A stretch of DNA of 64,000 bases, taken from NCBI RefSeq assembly GCF_900099815.1, contig NZ_FNCW01000001.1, forward strand, positions 253,933-317,932, given 5' to 3'. The notes below the pieces were generated by a model that was not told the origin of the DNA, ran no database searches, and saw nothing but the letters and a program-made list of their open reading frames with translations. Numbering within the stretch: the stretch's first letter is position 1; every line of letters starts with the position of its first letter. This document shows positions 9,560-20,226 of the stretch, in pieces. The stretch comes from Psychroflexus sediminis. Its GTDB lineage: Bacteria > Bacteroidota > Bacteroidia > Flavobacteriales > Flavobacteriaceae. The translations under genes were made by a program, and so were the position numbers.

Positions 9560-9934
9560 ATGCCAACAATTTCACAGTTAGTAAGAAAAGGAAGACGCAA
9601 GATGACTAAGAAGAGCAAATCGGCGGCTTTAGATTCTTGTCCTCAAAGACGTGGAGTTTGTACGCGAGTTTACACAACTACACCAAAAAAACCAAACTCG
9701 GCAATGCGTAAAGTTGCCCGTGTAAGGTTGACCAATGGTAAGGAAGTAAACGCGTACATCCCAGGTGAAGGACACAATCTACAGGAGCACTCGATAGTAT
9801 TAGTTAGAGGCGGGAGAGTAAAAGATTTACCTGGTGTAAGGTACCATATTGTTCGTGGTGCTTTGGATACAGCAGGAGTTGAGGGTCGTCTGCAGCGCAG
9901 ATCCAAGTATGGAGCAAAAAGACCTAAAAAATAA
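9560..9934 (+). CDS. rpsL: 30S ribosomal protein S12
   Basis: The 124 residues start [14 protein letters not shown]12 lies at the decoding centre and controls accuracy. The streptomycin-determining segments [11 protein letters not shown] (Lys43/44) and [13 protein letters not shown] (Lys88) carry the wild-type, drug-sensitive residues. Asp89 is the site that is often beta-methylthiolated in other bacteria. It is the first gene of the str operon, directly behind the promoter at 9483-9513. Confidence 0.99.
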   Translation: MPTISQLVRKGRRKMTKKSKSAALDSCPQRRGVCTRVYTTTPKKPNSAMRKVARVRLTNGKEVNAYIPGEGHNLQEHSIVLVRGGRVKDLPGVRYHIVRGALDTAGVEGRLQRRSKYGAKRPKK

Positions 9935-9953
9935 TCAGAGTTAAAGTAAAGAC

Positions 9954-10430
9954 ATGAGAAAAAGACAGGCCAAAAAACGTCCCTTACTACCAGATCCAAG
10001 ATTTAATGATCAGTTAGTCACAAGATTCGTTAACATGATGATGTGGGACGGAAAAAAATCGATTGCTTTTAAAATATTCTATGATGCTATGGATATCATA
10101 GAGGAGAAAAAGCAAGATGACGAAAAAACCGCTTTAGAAATCTGGAAAGAAGGTTTATCCAATGTGATGCCTCACGTTGAAGTAAGAAGCAGACGTGTGG
10201 GTGGTGCAACATTTCAGATCCCTTCACAAATTCGTCCAGACCGAAAAATATCTATCGCCATGAAATGGTTGATCAGTTATTCGAGAAAGCGAAACGAAAA
10301 GACTATGGCAGCAAAACTTGCTGGTGAATCCATGGCGGCTGCAAAAGAAGAAGGTGCGGCAGTTAAGAAAAGATTAGATACACACAAAATGGCTGAAGCC
10401 AATAAAGCATTTTCACATTTTAGATTCTAA
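9954..10430 (+). CDS. rpsG: 30S ribosomal protein S7
   Basis: The 158 residues start [20 protein letters not shown]7 is a primary binder of the 3' domain of 16S rRNA and nucleates assembly of the small-subunit head. It contains the conserved block [16 protein letters not shown] followed by the helical C-terminus. It lies 19 nt after rpsL and 3 nt before fusA. In E. coli S7 represses its own operon; no equivalent operator structure is evident in the short rpsL-rpsG gap. Confidence 0.99.
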   Translation: MRKRQAKKRPLLPDPRFNDQLVTRFVNMMMWDGKKSIAFKIFYDAMDIIEEKKQDDEKTALEIWKEGLSNVMPHVEVRSRRVGGATFQIPSQIRPDRKISIAMKWLISYSRKRNEKTMAAKLAGESMAAAKEEGAAVKKRLDTHKMAEANKAFSHFRF

Positions 10431-10433
10431 ATA

Positions 10434-12542
10434 ATGGCACAAAGAGATTTAAAATTTACTAGAAATATTGGGATTGCTGCTCACATTGATGCTGGAAAAA
10501 CAACAACAACGGAGCGTATTCTTTATTATACTGGTATAAGTCACAAAATAGGAGAGGTTCATGATGGTGCTGCCACCATGGACTGGATGGAGCAGGAGCA
10601 GGAGCGAGGTATTACTATTACTTCTGCTGCAACGCATTGTACATGGCCTTATAGAGATCACGAGTATATCGTGAATATTATCGATACACCGGGACACGTT
10701 GATTTCACTGTTGAAGTTGAGCGTTCTTTACGTGTACTTGATGGTGTTGTTGCTTTGTTTAGTGCTGTAGATGGTGTTGAGCCTCAGTCTGAAACGGTTT
10801 GGAGACAAGCCGATAAATATAAAGTTCCACGTCTTGGATTCGTTAATAAAATGGATAGACAGGGAGCTAATTTCTTCAATGTATGTAACCAGGTAAGAGA
10901 AATGTTGGGTGGAAATCCAGTCCCTCTTCAGGTGCCAATTGGAGATGAAATCGACTTTAAAGGTGTTGTGGATTTAATTTCCAAAAAAGCAATCATCTGG
11001 AATGAAGAAGATTTCGGAATGACTTACGAGGAAATTGATATTCCGGCGGAACTGGAAGCAGATGTAAAAAAATACAGAGCTGAATTGGTTGAAGCTGTTG
11101 CAGAATACGATGAGGAGTTGATGGAGAAATTCTTCGAAGATGAAGATTCTATTACGGAAGACGAAATCATCGCCGCTCTAAGAGCTGCTACTATCGATAT
11201 GTCTATCATACCGATGATGTGTGGTTCTGCATTCAAAAATAAAGGTGTTCAGGCTATGCTTGATGCTGTGATGAGGTATTTGCCTTCTCCGGTTGATGTA
11301 GAAGCTATTGAAGGTGAAAATCCTGGTACAGGTGAAGTTGAAACAAGAAAGCCACATGTGGACTCTCCGTTTTCTGCTTTAGCATTTAAAATTGCGACAG
11401 ATCCTTTCGTGGGTCGTTTAGCTTTCTTTAGAACTTATTCAGGTAGACTGGAAGCAGGTTCTTATGTTTTGAATAACCGTTCAGGTAAAAAAGAACGTAT
11501 TTCAAGAATGTACCAAATGCACTCTAATAAGCAAGAGCCTATTGATTTTATCGAAGCTGGTGATATTGGTGCTGCAGTTGGATTTAAAGATATTAAAACA
11601 GGAGATACGCTTACAGATTTAGATCATCCTATCGTTCTGGAATCTATGTCTTTCCCGGAACCCGTAATTGGTATTGCTGTGGAGCCAAAAACCAAAGCTG
11701 ATGTTGAAAAGCTAGGTGTTGCACTTGGTAAATTGGCCGAAGAAGATCCTACTTTCCAGGTGAAAACCGATGAAGCTTCAGGACAAACTATCATCTCCGG
11801 TATGGGAGAACTTCACATTGAAATCTTAGTAGATCGTTTAAAACGTGAATTTAAGGTGGAGGTTAATGAAGGTGAACCACAGGTAGAATACAAAGAAGCT
11901 GTCACAAAAACCGCTGAAGTTAGAGAAGTTTACAAAAAACAATCTGGTGGTCGTGGTAAGTTTGCCGATATTGTTTTCGAAATGGGGCCCGTTGATGATG
12001 ATTTTGAAGGACCAGGATTGCAATTTGAAGACAAAATCAAAGGGGGTAGAATTCCAAAAGAATTTGTTCCTTCCGTAGAGAAAGGTTTTCAGGAAGCTAT
12101 GAAGAATGGACCTTTAGCAGGGTTTAGAATGGATACGTTGAAAGTAACTCTAAAGGATGGATCTTTCCACCCTGTGGATTCGGATCAACTCTCTTTCGAA
12201 CTTGCTGCAAAATTAGGTTTTAAATCTGCTGCTAAAAGCGCAGGTGCAATTGTACTTGAGCCTATTATGAAAGTAGAAGTGGTTACTCCGGAAGAAAATA
12301 TGGGGGATATCGTTGGCGACCTGAACCGAAGAAGAGGTCAGGTGAACAACATGTCAGACAGGTCCGGTGCTAAAATCATCAAAGCAGATGTGCCGCTTTC
12401 AGAAATGTTTGGTTATGTGACGACACTTAGAACATTATCTTCGGGTAGAGCAACATCGACAATGGAATTTTTAAGATTTGAAGAAACACCTGCAAGTATT
12501 TCTGAGAAAGTTATCAAAAGTGCTAAAGGTTTAAACGAATAA
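10434..12542 (+). CDS. fusA: Translation elongation factor G
   Basis: The 702 residues are of standard EF-G length. The GTPase P-loop AHIDAGKT is at residues 16-23, switch and G3/G4 motifs DTPGH and NKMD follow, then EF-G domains II-V, with the C-terminal part ([29 protein letters not shown]) intact. It drives ribosome translocation with GTP. No tuf gene follows, unlike the proteobacterial str operon; rpsJ comes next after 12 nt, so str and S10 operons are continuous. Confidence 0.99.
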   Translation: MAQRDLKFTRNIGIAAHIDAGKTTTTERILYYTGISHKIGEVHDGAATMDWMEQEQERGITITSAATHCTWPYRDHEYIVNIIDTPGHVDFTVEVERSLRVLDGVVALFSAVDGVEPQSETVWRQADKYKVPRLGFVNKMDRQGANFFNVCNQVREMLGGNPVPLQVPIGDEIDFKGVVDLISKKAIIWNEEDFGMTYEEIDIPAELEADVKKYRAELVEAVAEYDEELMEKFFEDEDSITEDEIIAALRAATIDMSIIPMMCGSAFKNKGVQAMLDAVMRYLPSPVDVEAIEGENPGTGEVETRKPHVDSPFSALAFKIATDPFVGRLAFFRTYSGRLEAGSYVLNNRSGKKERISRMYQMHSNKQEPIDFIEAGDIGAAVGFKDIKTGDTLTDLDHPIVLESMSFPEPVIGIAVEPKTKADVEKLGVALGKLAEEDPTFQVKTDEASGQTIISGMGELHIEILVDRLKREFKVEVNEGEPQVEYKEAVTKTAEVREVYKKQSGGRGKFADIVFEMGPVDDDFEGPGLQFEDKIKGGRIPKEFVPSVEKGFQEAMKNGPLAGFRMDTLKVTLKDGSFHPVDSDQLSFELAAKLGFKSAAKSAGAIVLEPIMKVEVVTPEENMGDIVGDLNRRRGQVNNMSDRSGAKIIKADVPLSEMFGYVTTLRTLSSGRATSTMEFLRFEETPASISEKVIKSAKGLNE

Positions 12543-12554
12543 TTATAGCTTATT

Positions 12555-12860
12555 ATGAGTCAAAAGATAAGAATTAAACTGAAATCATACGACTACAATT
12601 TGGTAGACAAGTCTGCTGAGAAGATTGTAAAAACGGTGAAGACGACGGGTGCGGTGGTTACTGGTCCAATACCATTACCAACCAAACGTAAAATCTTTAC
12701 CGTATTGAGATCTCCTCACGTCAACAAGAAAGCTAGAGAGCAATTCCAATTGGATTCTTTCAAAAGATTGCTGGATATCTATAGCTCTTCATCCAAAACT
12801 ATTGATGCTTTGATGAAGCTTGAGTTGCCAAGTGGTGTAGAAGTAGAGATTAAAGTATAA
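12555..12860 (+). CDS. rpsJ: 30S ribosomal protein S10
   Basis: The 101-residue protein starts [20 protein letters not shown] and contains the loop block [25 protein letters not shown]10 sits in the 30S head and, in other bacteria, also joins Nus transcription antitermination complexes. It is followed by an unusually long 161-nt gap with hairpins before rplC, although the two genes are usually adjacent. Confidence 0.99.
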   Translation: MSQKIRIKLKSYDYNLVDKSAEKIVKTVKTTGAVVTGPIPLPTKRKIFTVLRSPHVNKKAREQFQLDSFKRLLDIYSSSSKTIDALMKLELPSGVEVEIKV

Positions 12861-12864
12861 GTAA

Positions 12865-12992
12865 ATTCCCGTGAAAACGGGAATCACAAAATTCCTGCGC
12901 TGCAGGAATTAACATGTCCTGAGCATTTGACGAGGGAAAAACGGAAGAAAAATACATTCAGGGCGAAGTGTTTTTTGTCCTGAATTTTTTTT
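12865..12992 (+). promoter_or_regulatory. Hairpin-rich rpsJ-rplC spacer, candidate attenuator
   Basis: Three hairpins are visible: ATTCCCG/CGGGAAT (12865-12884), AATTCCTGC/GCAGGAATT with a 3-nt loop (12890-12910), and ATTCAGG/CCTGAAT (12956-12985). The last is followed by T8 to 12992, so it looks like an intrinsic terminator inside the operon. By analogy with the L4-controlled S10 leader of E. coli it could limit transcription of the L3-to-L17 genes. No TAnnTTTG promoter is seen after it. Confidence 0.5.
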
Positions 12993-13021
12993 AAATAAAT
13001 AGTAATAATCAAAAATTAATT

Positions 13022-13636
13022 ATGTCTGGGTTAATAGGAAAAAAAATCGGCATGACTAGTCTCTTCGACGAGAACGGAAAAAACATTCCGTGTACTGTTA
13101 TAGAAGCTGGTCCATGTGTAGTTACCCAAGTCAGAACCAACGAGGTTGACGGGTATGAAGCGCTTCAACTTGGTTTCGATGACAAATCAGACAAAAATGC
13201 CACTAAAGCTGACCTAGGTCACTTTAAAAAAGCTGGTACTTCTGTCAAACGTAGAGTCATGGAATTCCAAGGATTTAAAGAAGAGTATAAGTTAGGTGAT
13301 GAAATCACCGTAGACTTATTCAAAGAAAATGAATTTGTAGACGTAAGTGCTACATCTAAAGGAAAGGGATTCCAGGGGGTTGTAAAACGCCATGGCTTTA
13401 GTGGTTCTGAAAGAACTCACGGTCAGCAAAGTATGTTGAGAGCTCCTGGTTCTGTAGGTGCTGCCTCATATCCGGCTCGTATTTTCAAAGGAATGAAAAT
13501 GGGTGGACAAATGGGAAATGTAAAAGTAAAAGTTCAAAATCTAAAAGTGTTGAAAGTTGTTCCTGAAAAGAACTTGATCGTGATCAAGGGCTGTGTTCCT
13601 GGACACAATAACACTTATGTAACTATTCAGAAGTAA
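13022..13636 (+). CDS. rplC: 50S ribosomal protein L3
   Basis: The 204 residues begin [19 protein letters not shown] and carry the central [17 protein letters not shown] and MLRAPGSVG segments that reach toward the peptidyl-transferase centre. The Gln in THGQQS corresponds to the site methylated by PrmB in E. coli. Its stop codon overlaps the rplD start by one base (TAATG), indicating translational coupling. Confidence 0.99.
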   Translation: MSGLIGKKIGMTSLFDENGKNIPCTVIEAGPCVVTQVRTNEVDGYEALQLGFDDKSDKNATKADLGHFKKAGTSVKRRVMEFQGFKEEYKLGDEITVDLFKENEFVDVSATSKGKGFQGVVKRHGFSGSERTHGQQSMLRAPGSVGAASYPARIFKGMKMGGQMGNVKVKVQNLKVLKVVPEKNLIVIKGCVPGHNNTYVTIQK

Positions 13637-14265
13637 TGAAAGTATCAGTTTTAGATATTAAAGGAAAAGAAACAGGCAGAGAGGTCGAACTTTCTGAATC
13701 TGTTTTCGGATTGGAACCTAACGATCACGTCGTGTATCTTGATGTTAAGCAGCATTTGGCTAACAAGCGTCAGGGAACTCACAAGGCTAAAGAAAGAGCT
13801 GAGATTGTTGGTAGTACAAGAAAGATAAAGAAGCAAAAAGGAACGGGTACAGCTCGTGCTGGTAGCATCAAATCTCCTATTTTTAAAGGAGGTGGTAGAG
13901 TTTTCGGTCCAAGACCTAGAGACTATCATTTTAAGCTCAACAAAAAGCTTAAGCGATTGGCTAGAAAGACGGTTTTGTCTCAAAAATTCAAAAACAATCA
14001 ATTGATGATTGTGGAAGATTTTGGTTTTGAAACTCCTAAAACAAAGGAATTTCTTAATGTTCTTGATAATCTGAAGATTAGAGATAAAAAATCTTTACTT
14101 GTCTTGGATGAGTCGAATAAAAACGTATATTTGTCGTCCCGTAATTTGAAATCTGCTAAAGTTGTAAATGTCTCAGAATTAAACACTTACAATATTTTAA
14201 ATAGCAATGTTTTATTAATTACTGAAAGCAGATTAGAAGAATTACAAAATAATCTCAACAAATAG
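13636..14265 (+). CDS. rplD: 50S ribosomal protein L4
   Basis: This 209-residue protein includes the long exit-tunnel loop (about residues 40-100; [22 protein letters not shown] and FGPRPRDY), the segment where macrolide-resistance changes occur; no change is obvious. In E. coli L4 also represses the S10 operon, which is of interest given the hairpins 0.7 kb upstream. It overlaps rplC by one base. Confidence 0.99.
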   Translation: MKVSVLDIKGKETGREVELSESVFGLEPNDHVVYLDVKQHLANKRQGTHKAKERAEIVGSTRKIKKQKGTGTARAGSIKSPIFKGGGRVFGPRPRDYHFKLNKKLKRLARKTVLSQKFKNNQLMIVEDFGFETPKTKEFLNVLDNLKIRDKKSLLVLDESNKNVYLSSRNLKSAKVVNVSELNTYNILNSNVLLITESRLEELQNNLNK

Positions 14266-14270
14266 TAGCT

Positions 14271-14561
14271 ATGAGCATTTTGGTAAAACCAATTATTACA
14301 GAGAAAGCAACAAATGAAAGTGAATTAAGAAACGCTTTTTCATTTGTCGTAGATCGTAATGCCAACAAAATCCAAATTAAGGAGGCTGTTGAGTCGGCTT
14401 ATGGCGTTACGGTAGAAAAAGTACGTACATTAAATGTGATTCCTAAAATCAAATCGCGTTATACAAAAACGGGTATGGTGACAGGTCAGACATCGGCGTA
14501 CAAAAAAGCTATAATTAAAGTAGCTGAAGGAGAAACAATTGATTTGTATAGTAATCTATAA
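14271..14561 (+). CDS. rplW: 50S ribosomal protein L23
   Basis: The 96 residues begin MSILVKPIITEKATNESE, the family signature. L23 lies at the exit of the peptide tunnel and docks trigger factor and SRP. The bacterial short form is complete, including the NKIQIKEAVESAYGVTVEKVRTLN core. It lies 5 nt after rplD. Confidence 0.99.
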   Translation: MSILVKPIITEKATNESELRNAFSFVVDRNANKIQIKEAVESAYGVTVEKVRTLNVIPKIKSRYTKTGMVTGQTSAYKKAIIKVAEGETIDLYSNL

Positions 14562-14570
14562 GCTTAAAAC

Positions 14571-15398
14571 ATGTCGGTTAAAAAATTAAAACCAAACACA
14601 CCAGGACAGAGATTTAAGATAGCTAATGGCTTCGATGCCATTACTGCTAGCAAGCCGGAGAAATCTTTGCTTGCATCTCGAAAACGTTCAGGTGGACGAA
14701 ATAACCAAGGAAAGATGACCATGCGCTACATCGGTGGTGGTCATAAGAAGCGTTACAGAATTATCGACTTCAAAAGGGATAAAAAAGATATCCAGGCTGA
14801 AGTTTTGACTGTAGAGTATGATCCTAACAGAACTGCATTTATCGCTTTGTTGCAATACGAAGATGGTGAAAAGAGATATATTATTGCGCCTAGCGGAATT
14901 AAGGTAGGTCAAAAAATAGTTTCTGGAAGTTCTCAGGTTCCAACTGAAATAGGTAATGCTATGCCATTGTCTCAAATTCCATTTGGTACGATCATATCCT
15001 GTGTTGAATTAAGGCCAGAGCAAGGAGCTGTAATGGCAAGAAGTGCTGGTACATTTGCACAATTGATGGCTAAGGAAGGTAAGTATGTGACTATCAAACT
15101 TCCTTCGGGAGAGACCAGAATGGTATTGGCTTCCTGTATAGCTACAGTTGGTGCAGTATCCAATAGTGATCACCAGTTAACTATATCAGGTAAAGCTGGT
15201 AGAAGCAGATGGTTGGGAAGAAGACCTAGGACCAGACCTGTAGTGATGAACCCTGTAGATCACCCTATGGGTGGTGGAGAAGGTAAATCTTCCGGTGGTC
15301 ATCCAAGATCAAGAAATGGTATACCTGCTAAAGGTTATAAAACACGTTCTAAAACGAAGTCTAGTAATAAGCACATCATAGAGCGTAAAAAGAAATAA
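14571..15398 (+). CDS. rplB: 50S ribosomal protein L2
   Basis: The 275-residue protein has the KR-rich N-terminus ([18 protein letters not shown]). The C-terminal segment contains [20 protein letters not shown] with the universally conserved histidine needed for full peptidyl-transferase activity. It begins 9 nt after rplW and ends 3 nt before rpsS. Confidence 0.99.
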   Translation: MSVKKLKPNTPGQRFKIANGFDAITASKPEKSLLASRKRSGGRNNQGKMTMRYIGGGHKKRYRIIDFKRDKKDIQAEVLTVEYDPNRTAFIALLQYEDGEKRYIIAPSGIKVGQKIVSGSSQVPTEIGNAMPLSQIPFGTIISCVELRPEQGAVMARSAGTFAQLMAKEGKYVTIKLPSGETRMVLASCIATVGAVSNSDHQLTISGKAGRSRWLGRRPRTRPVVMNPVDHPMGGGEGKSSGGHPRSRNGIPAKGYKTRSKTKSSNKHIIERKKK

Positions 15399-15401
15399 GA
15401 T

Positions 15402-15680
15402 ATGGCACGTTCATTAAAAAAAGGACCTTTTGTCCATTATAAATTAGAAAAGAAAGTTGGTCAAAACCTAGATTCAGGTAAAAAATCTGTAATCAAAACT
15501 TGGTCAAGAGCATCCACCATTACTCCTGATTTCGTTGGTCAGACTTTTGGTGTCCATAATGGAAGACAATTCGTACCTGTTTTTGTGACAGAAAACATGG
15601 TGGGACATAAACTGGGAGAGTTTTCTCTTACCCGTACTTTCAGAGGTCACCAGGGTTCCAAGAATAAAGGAAAAAAATAA
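15402..15680 (+). CDS. rpsS: 30S ribosomal protein S19
   Basis: The 92-residue protein begins [19 protein letters not shown] and has the conserved [22 protein letters not shown] and [13 protein letters not shown] blocks. It partners S13 in the 30S head near the A and P sites. An ATG directly after the TAAG stop of rplB fixes the start. Confidence 0.99.
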   Translation: MARSLKKGPFVHYKLEKKVGQNLDSGKKSVIKTWSRASTITPDFVGQTFGVHNGRQFVPVFVTENMVGHKLGEFSLTRTFRGHQGSKNKGKK

Positions 15681-15687
15681 TTGAACA

Positions 15688-16095
15688 ATGGGAGTAAGAA
15701 AAAGAAATAGAGCAGAAGAGCTCAAGGAACAGAAAAGTCAACTTGCTATTGCAAAATTGAACAACTGTCCAACATCTCCGCGTAAAATGAGACTTGTTGC
15801 TGATTTGGTGAGAGGTAAGGATGTTGGTCATGCACTGCAGATCTTAAAGTTTAGCACCAAGGCAGCTTCCGGTAGATTGGAAAAATTAGTTCTTTCTGCT
15901 ATCGCAAACTGGCAAGCTAAAAATGAAGATGCAGATATTGAGCAGGCTGGCGTTTTTATAAAAGAGATTAAAGTAGATAGTGGCAGTATGTTAAAGCGTT
16001 TACGCCCGGCTCCGCAAGGCCGCGCACATAGAATTCGTAAGCGTTCTAATCATGTCACTCTCATACTGGGAGAAAAAAATAACACTGAAAGCTAG
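15688..16095 (+). CDS. rplV: 50S ribosomal protein L22
   Basis: The 135 residues include an N-terminal extension of about 25 residues (MGVRKRNRAEELKEQKSQ) relative to the E. coli protein. The core NCPTSPRKMRLVADLVRGK follows, then the tunnel hairpin near SGSMLKRLRPAPQGRAHRIRKR. Together with L4 it lines the narrow part of the exit tunnel. Confidence 0.98.
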   Translation: MGVRKRNRAEELKEQKSQLAIAKLNNCPTSPRKMRLVADLVRGKDVGHALQILKFSTKAASGRLEKLVLSAIANWQAKNEDADIEQAGVFIKEIKVDSGSMLKRLRPAPQGRAHRIRKRSNHVTLILGEKNNTES

Positions 16096-16102
16096 ATAGA
16101 CT

Positions 16103-16813
16103 ATGGGACAAAAAACAAATCCAATTGGCAATAGACTTGGTATCATCAAAGGATGGGAATCCAACTGGTACGGAGGCGAGGATTACAGTGAAAATCTTGT
16201 AGAAGATTACAAGATTAGAAAGTATATCCATGCCCGTTTATCTAAAGCTAGTGTTTCACGCGTAATCATTGAGCGTACGCTTAAACTTGTAACCGTTACT
16301 ATCACTACTGCCAGACCTGGTATCATTATCGGGAAAGGTGGCCAAGAGGTAGACAAGTTGAAAGAAGAACTCAAGAACATTACGGATAAGGAAGTTCAGG
16401 TAAACATTTTTGAAATCAAAAGACCCGAATTAGATGCTCATCTTGTAGCTACCAGTGTGGCAAGACAAGTTGAAAACAGGATTTCTTATAGAAGAGCTAC
16501 AAAAATGGCAATTGCAGCAGCTATTAGAATGAATGCAGAGGGAATTAAGATTCAGGTATCTGGACGTTTAAACGGAGCGGAAATGGCTCGTGTTGAAACT
16601 TATAAAGAAGGACGAATTCCTTTGTCTACTTTCAGAGCTGATATTGATTATGCTTTGGTAGAATCTCACACTACTTATGGTAGACTGGGTATCAAAGTAT
16701 GGATCATGAAAGGTGAAGTTTATGGAAAACGAGAGTTATCTCCATTGGTTGGCCTGGCTAAGAATGAGACTAAAGGAAAAGCGAGACGACCTAAAGCACG
16801 TCGTAGAAAATAA
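16103..16813 (+). CDS. rpsC: 30S ribosomal protein S3
   Basis: The 236-residue protein has the N-terminal [13 protein letters not shown] motif, a type II KH domain with the [10 protein letters not shown] loop (about residues 72-82), and the C-terminal domain ([29 protein letters not shown]). It lines the mRNA entry tunnel and takes part in helicase activity there. It ends in a Lys/Arg-rich tail. Confidence 0.99.
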   Translation: MGQKTNPIGNRLGIIKGWESNWYGGEDYSENLVEDYKIRKYIHARLSKASVSRVIIERTLKLVTVTITTARPGIIIGKGGQEVDKLKEELKNITDKEVQVNIFEIKRPELDAHLVATSVARQVENRISYRRATKMAIAAAIRMNAEGIKIQVSGRLNGAEMARVETYKEGRIPLSTFRADIDYALVESHTTYGRLGIKVWIMKGEVYGKRELSPLVGLAKNETKGKARRPKARRRK

Positions 16814-16836
16814 TCATTTAAAGATTAAGATAAGAA

Positions 16837-17256
16837 ATGTTACAGCCTAAAAGAACAAAATTTCGTAAGCAGCAAAAGGGTCGTATGAAAGGGGTCTCGC
16901 AAAGAGGTCACAGACTTTCAAATGGAACTTTTGGAATCAAATCTTTAGATTCTTCTTTTGTTACAGCAAGACAAATCGAGGCCGCACGTATCGCAGCAAC
17001 GCGTTACATGAAAAGGGAAGGTTCTATCTGGATTAAAATATTTCCGGATAAACCTATCACGAAAAAGCCTCTTGAAGTCCGTATGGGTAAAGGAAAAGGT
17101 GCAGTAGAATATTGGGCCGCTGTTGTTCAGCCAGGTCGTATTCTATTTGAAATCGGAGGTGTGCCGCAAAGTATAGCTAAGGAAGCCCTTAGACTGGCAG
17201 CCCAAAAATTACCTGTTAAAACAAAATTTATAGTCGCTAGAGATTATCAAGAATAA
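16837..17256 (+). CDS. rplP: 50S ribosomal protein L16
   Basis: The 139 residues begin [19 protein letters not shown]. The conserved [22 protein letters not shown] and [18 protein letters not shown] blocks are present. L16 organises the A-site tRNA-binding region of the large subunit. The 23-nt gap to rpsC is the longest within this part of the operon. Confidence 0.99.
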   Translation: MLQPKRTKFRKQQKGRMKGVSQRGHRLSNGTFGIKSLDSSFVTARQIEAARIAATRYMKREGSIWIKIFPDKPITKKPLEVRMGKGKGAVEYWAAVVQPGRILFEIGGVPQSIAKEALRLAAQKLPVKTKFIVARDYQE

Positions 17257-17262
17257 ATAAAG

Positions 17263-17454
17263 ATGAGACAATCTGAAGTAAAAGAATTTTCGGTAGAAGA
17301 ATTGCATGAAGAATTGGCAAATCACAAGACAAAATTGTCTGATTTGAAAATGACTCACGTTCTTTCTCCTTTAGAAAATACTTCTGAAATTAAAAAAATC
17401 AGAAGATCAATTGCGAGAATCGCTACCGAAATTACAAAAAGAGAATTAGATTAA
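17263..17454 (+). CDS. rpmC: 50S ribosomal protein L29
   Basis: This 63-residue all-helical protein ([20 protein letters not shown], ending [20 protein letters not shown]) sits beside L23 at the tunnel exit. Its length and its position between rplP and rpsQ are typical. Confidence 0.98.
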   Translation: MRQSEVKEFSVEELHEELANHKTKLSDLKMTHVLSPLENTSEIKKIRRSIARIATEITKRELD

Positions 17455-17465
17455 TTCTACTTACA

Positions 17466-17723
17466 ATGGAAAAAAGAAATTTAAGAAAAGAACGTATCGG
17501 TGTTGTGACAAGCAACAAAATGGATAAATCCATTGTCGTTTCTGAAGTCAAAAAGATAAAGCATCCAATGTATGGTAAATTCGTTTTAAAAACGAAAAAA
17601 TACGTTGCGCATGATGAAAAAAATGACTGCAATGACGGCGATACAGTAAGAATTATGGAGACAAGACCTCTTAGCAAAACAAAACGCTGGAGATTGGTTG
17701 ATATAATTGAAAGAGCTAAATAA
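17466..17723 (+). CDS. rpsQ: 30S ribosomal protein S17
   Basis: The 85-residue OB-fold protein begins [20 protein letters not shown] and has the conserved HPMYGKFV and [20 protein letters not shown] segments. It binds the 5' domain of 16S rRNA. It is the last gene of the classical S10 operon; here it runs straight into rplN after 2 nt. Confidence 0.99.
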   Translation: MEKRNLRKERIGVVTSNKMDKSIVVSEVKKIKHPMYGKFVLKTKKYVAHDEKNDCNDGDTVRIMETRPLSKTKRWRLVDIIERAK

Positions 17724-17725
17724 CT

Positions 17726-18094
17726 ATGGTACAACAAGAATCAAGATTAAAAGTAGCAGACAACACTGGTGCTAAATCAGTTTTAGTTATTCGTGTCCTT
17801 GGGGGTACGAATAGAAGATATGCTTCGGTTGGCGATAAAGTTGTAGTCAGCGTTAAAGAAGCTACTCCAAATGGGAGCATAAAGAAAGGTGCTGTTTCTA
17901 CGGCTGTAGTTGTCAGAACAAGCAAAGAGGTAAGACGTCCGGATGGATCTTACATTCGCTTCGACGACAACGCCTGTGTTTTGTTAAACCCAACAGGAGA
18001 AATGAGAGGTACACGTGTATTTGGACCAGTTGCCAAAGAACTTCGTGAAAACCAGTTTATGAAAATTGTTTCACTTGCACCTGAGGTGCTTTAA
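17726..18094 (+). CDS. rplN: 50S ribosomal protein L14
   Basis: The 122-residue protein begins [19 protein letters not shown], followed by the conserved basic segment and [15 protein letters not shown]14 forms an intersubunit bridge and is the docking site of the silencing factor RsfS. It is the first gene of the classical spc operon. Confidence 0.99.
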   Translation: MVQQESRLKVADNTGAKSVLVIRVLGGTNRRYASVGDKVVVSVKEATPNGSIKKGAVSTAVVVRTSKEVRRPDGSYIRFDDNACVLLNPTGEMRGTRVFGPVAKELRENQFMKIVSLAPEVL

Positions 18095-18101
18095 ATCTAT
18101 C

Positions 18102-18416
18102 ATGATGAAAAGAAGTAGAATTAAAAAAGGTGATCAAGTAAGAGTAATCGCTGGAGATCATAAAGGAAAAGAAGGTAAAGTACTAGATATACTTGTAAAA
18201 AAAGATAAGGCTATCGTTGAGGAAGTCAATATGATTTCTAAACACCAAAAGCCCTCTGCAACAAATCCACAAGGTGGAATTACTAAGAAAGAAGCTCCTA
18301 TACATATTTCAAATCTGTCTCTTATCACTAAGGATGGAGAGACGACAAGACTTGGAACTAAAATAGAAGATGGCAAGAAAGTAAGAGTTGCTAAGAAAAC
18401 AAATGAAGTGATTTAA
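18102..18416 (+). CDS. rplX: 50S ribosomal protein L24
   Basis: This KOW-domain assembly initiator contains [20 protein letters not shown]. The open frame extends to 18066, but that part overlaps the rplN 3' end. The family N-terminus begins at the tandem ATGs at 18102 or 18105 ([11 protein letters not shown]), giving 104 or 103 residues. The rplN stop lies 7 nt before. Confidence 0.97.
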   Translation: MMKRSRIKKGDQVRVIAGDHKGKEGKVLDILVKKDKAIVEEVNMISKHQKPSATNPQGGITKKEAPIHISNLSLITKDGETTRLGTKIEDGKKVRVAKKTNEVI

Positions 18417-18418
18417 TT

Positions 18419-18970
18419 ATGAGTTACGTACCAAGATTAAAAGAGGAATACAACAGCAAAATACTTCCGGCTCTTCGAGAAGAGTATAGTTATTCAAATA
18501 CTATGGAAGTTCCAAGACTCAAGAAAATCGTTTTGAGTAGAGGTGTTGGCGCAGCTATCGCAGATAAAAAATTGATAGATCACTCTATCGAAGAATTTTC
18601 TATGATCACTGGCCAGAAAGCTGTTCAGACTATGTCAAAAAAGGATGTTGCTTCTTTCAAATTAAGAAAGGGAATGCCAATTGGTGTTAAAGTAACTCTT
18701 CGTGGCTATAGAATGTATGAGTTTTTGGATAGATTAATTACATCGGCATTACCACGAGTTAGAGATTTCAACGGTATCAATCCAGATGGATTTGATGGTA
18801 GAGGAAATTACAACCTGGGTATTACTGAACAAATTATTTTTCCTGAAATAAACATTGATAAAGTGAATAGAATCTCAGGGATGGATATAAGTTTTGTGAC
18901 TACAGCAGATACTGATCAGGAAGCAAAATCATTATTAACCGAATTGGGATTACCATTTAAAAAGAAATAA
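18419..18970 (+). CDS. rplE: 50S ribosomal protein L5
   Basis: The 183-residue protein carries the hallmarks [18 protein letters not shown] and [18 protein letters not shown]. It binds 5S rRNA and contacts P-site tRNA. It lies 2 nt after rplX and 2 nt before rpsN. Confidence 0.99.
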   Translation: MSYVPRLKEEYNSKILPALREEYSYSNTMEVPRLKKIVLSRGVGAAIADKKLIDHSIEEFSMITGQKAVQTMSKKDVASFKLRKGMPIGVKVTLRGYRMYEFLDRLITSALPRVRDFNGINPDGFDGRGNYNLGITEQIIFPEINIDKVNRISGMDISFVTTADTDQEAKSLLTELGLPFKKK

Positions 18971-18972
18971 TT

Positions 18973-19242
18973 ATGGCAAAGGAATCAATGAAAGCCCGTG
19001 AGGTGAAACGCCAGAAAATGGTTGAGAAATATGCTGAGAAAAGAAAGGCTTTGAAAGAGGCTGGAGATTTTGAAGCTTTACAAAAACTACCGAAGAATGC
19101 TTCTCCTGTGAGACTGCATAATCGATGTAAGCTTACAGGTAGACCAAGGGGGTATATGAGACAATTTGGACTTTCTAGAGTTACATTTAGAGAGATGGCC
19201 AATCAAGGTCTTATCCCGGGGGTTAAAAAAGCAAGTTGGTAA
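18973..19242 (+). CDS. rpsN: 30S ribosomal protein S14, zinc-free form
   Basis: The 89-residue long-form S14 ([14 protein letters not shown]...) ends [33 protein letters not shown]. The CxxC...CxxC zinc ribbon of the short form is absent; only one Cys remains, in HNRCKLTGR. It packs into the 30S head next to S3 and S10. Together with the Cys-poor L36 at 23337 it indicates a zinc-independent ribosome in this locus. Confidence 0.99.
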   Translation: MAKESMKAREVKRQKMVEKYAEKRKALKEAGDFEALQKLPKNASPVRLHNRCKLTGRPRGYMRQFGLSRVTFREMANQGLIPGVKKASW

Positions 19243-19264
19243 TTAATTTAAAAAATGCAATAAA

Positions 19265-19663
19265 ATGAATATTGATCCAGTTGCAGATTATTTAACTAGA
19301 GTTAGAAACGCAGTTTTAGCATCTCATAGAGTTGTTGAAATACCGGCTTCTAACCTAAAGAAGGAAATCACAAAAATATTGTTCGATCAAGGATATATCC
19401 TGAGCTATAAGTTTATCGATGATGAGACCCAGGGTGTCATCAAGATAGCCTTAAAATACGACAAGTTTACAAACGATCCTGTAATCAAGAAATTACAGAG
19501 AGTAAGTAAACCTGGCTTGAGAAAATATTCCGGTTCAGATGATATTCCAAGAGTGCTTAATGGCTTGGGTATTTCTATCGTCTCTACTTCTAAAGGAGTG
19601 ATGACAGGAAAACAAGCTCAGAGAGAGCATGTTGGAGGTGAAATCCTTTGTTACGTATACTAA
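19265..19663 (+). CDS. rpsH: 30S ribosomal protein S8
   Basis: The 132 residues begin MNIDPVADYLTRVRNA and end with the signature STSKGVMTGKQAQREHVGGEILCYVY. S8 binds helix 21 of 16S rRNA. In E. coli it also represses the spc operon by binding near rplE; I see no clear S8-like stem before rplE here. Confidence 0.99.
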   Translation: MNIDPVADYLTRVRNAVLASHRVVEIPASNLKKEITKILFDQGYILSYKFIDDETQGVIKIALKYDKFTNDPVIKKLQRVSKPGLRKYSGSDDIPRVLNGLGISIVSTSKGVMTGKQAQREHVGGEILCYVY

Positions 19664-19681
19664 TATAAAAAGACAAAAATT

Positions 19682-20224
19682 ATGTCAAGAATAGGTTACA
19701 GTCCAGTTAGTATTCCAGAAGGCGTTACAGTCGATTTAACAGATGATACTATTACAGTAAAGGGTAAGCTTGGCGAGTTGAAACAAACTTTCAGTGAGAT
19801 TACCATCAAAATTGAGGACAATGAAATCAGTTTTGAAAGACCTTCAGATAGGAAAACACACAAAGCCAAGCATGGTTTATACAGATCTCTTGTATACAAT
19901 ATGATCGAAGGTGTTACTGAGGGCTTTACTAAGGAACTTGAACTTGTAGGAGTTGGTTACAGAGCTTCCAATCAAGGTCAAAAATTAGATATCGCTGTTG
20001 GCTTTTCTCATAACATTGTTATAGATTTGGCGCCTGAAGTAAAGTTGGAAACTATTTCAGAAAAAGGTAAGAATCCGATTATAAAATTATCGTCATTTGA
20101 CAAACAACTTGTTTCACAAGTAGCTGCTAAAATTCGTTCATTTAGACGACCTGAGCCTTACAAAGGAAAAGGTATCAGATACGTAGGTGAATATATAAGA
20201 AGAAAAGCAGGTAAATCAGCTTAA
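19682..20224 (+). CDS. rplF: 50S ribosomal protein L6
   Basis: The 180 residues form two duplicated alpha-beta domains. The C-terminal signature RRPEPYKGKGIRYVGEYIRRKAGK contacts the sarcin-ricin loop region and factor-binding site. The start MSRIGYSPVSIPEGV is standard. Confidence 0.99.
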   Translation: MSRIGYSPVSIPEGVTVDLTDDTITVKGKLGELKQTFSEITIKIEDNEISFERPSDRKTHKAKHGLYRSLVYNMIEGVTEGFTKELELVGVGYRASNQGQKLDIAVGFSHNIVIDLAPEVKLETISEKGKNPIIKLSSFDKQLVSQVAAKIRSFRRPEPYKGKGIRYVGEYIRRKAGKSA

Positions 20225-20226
20225 TT

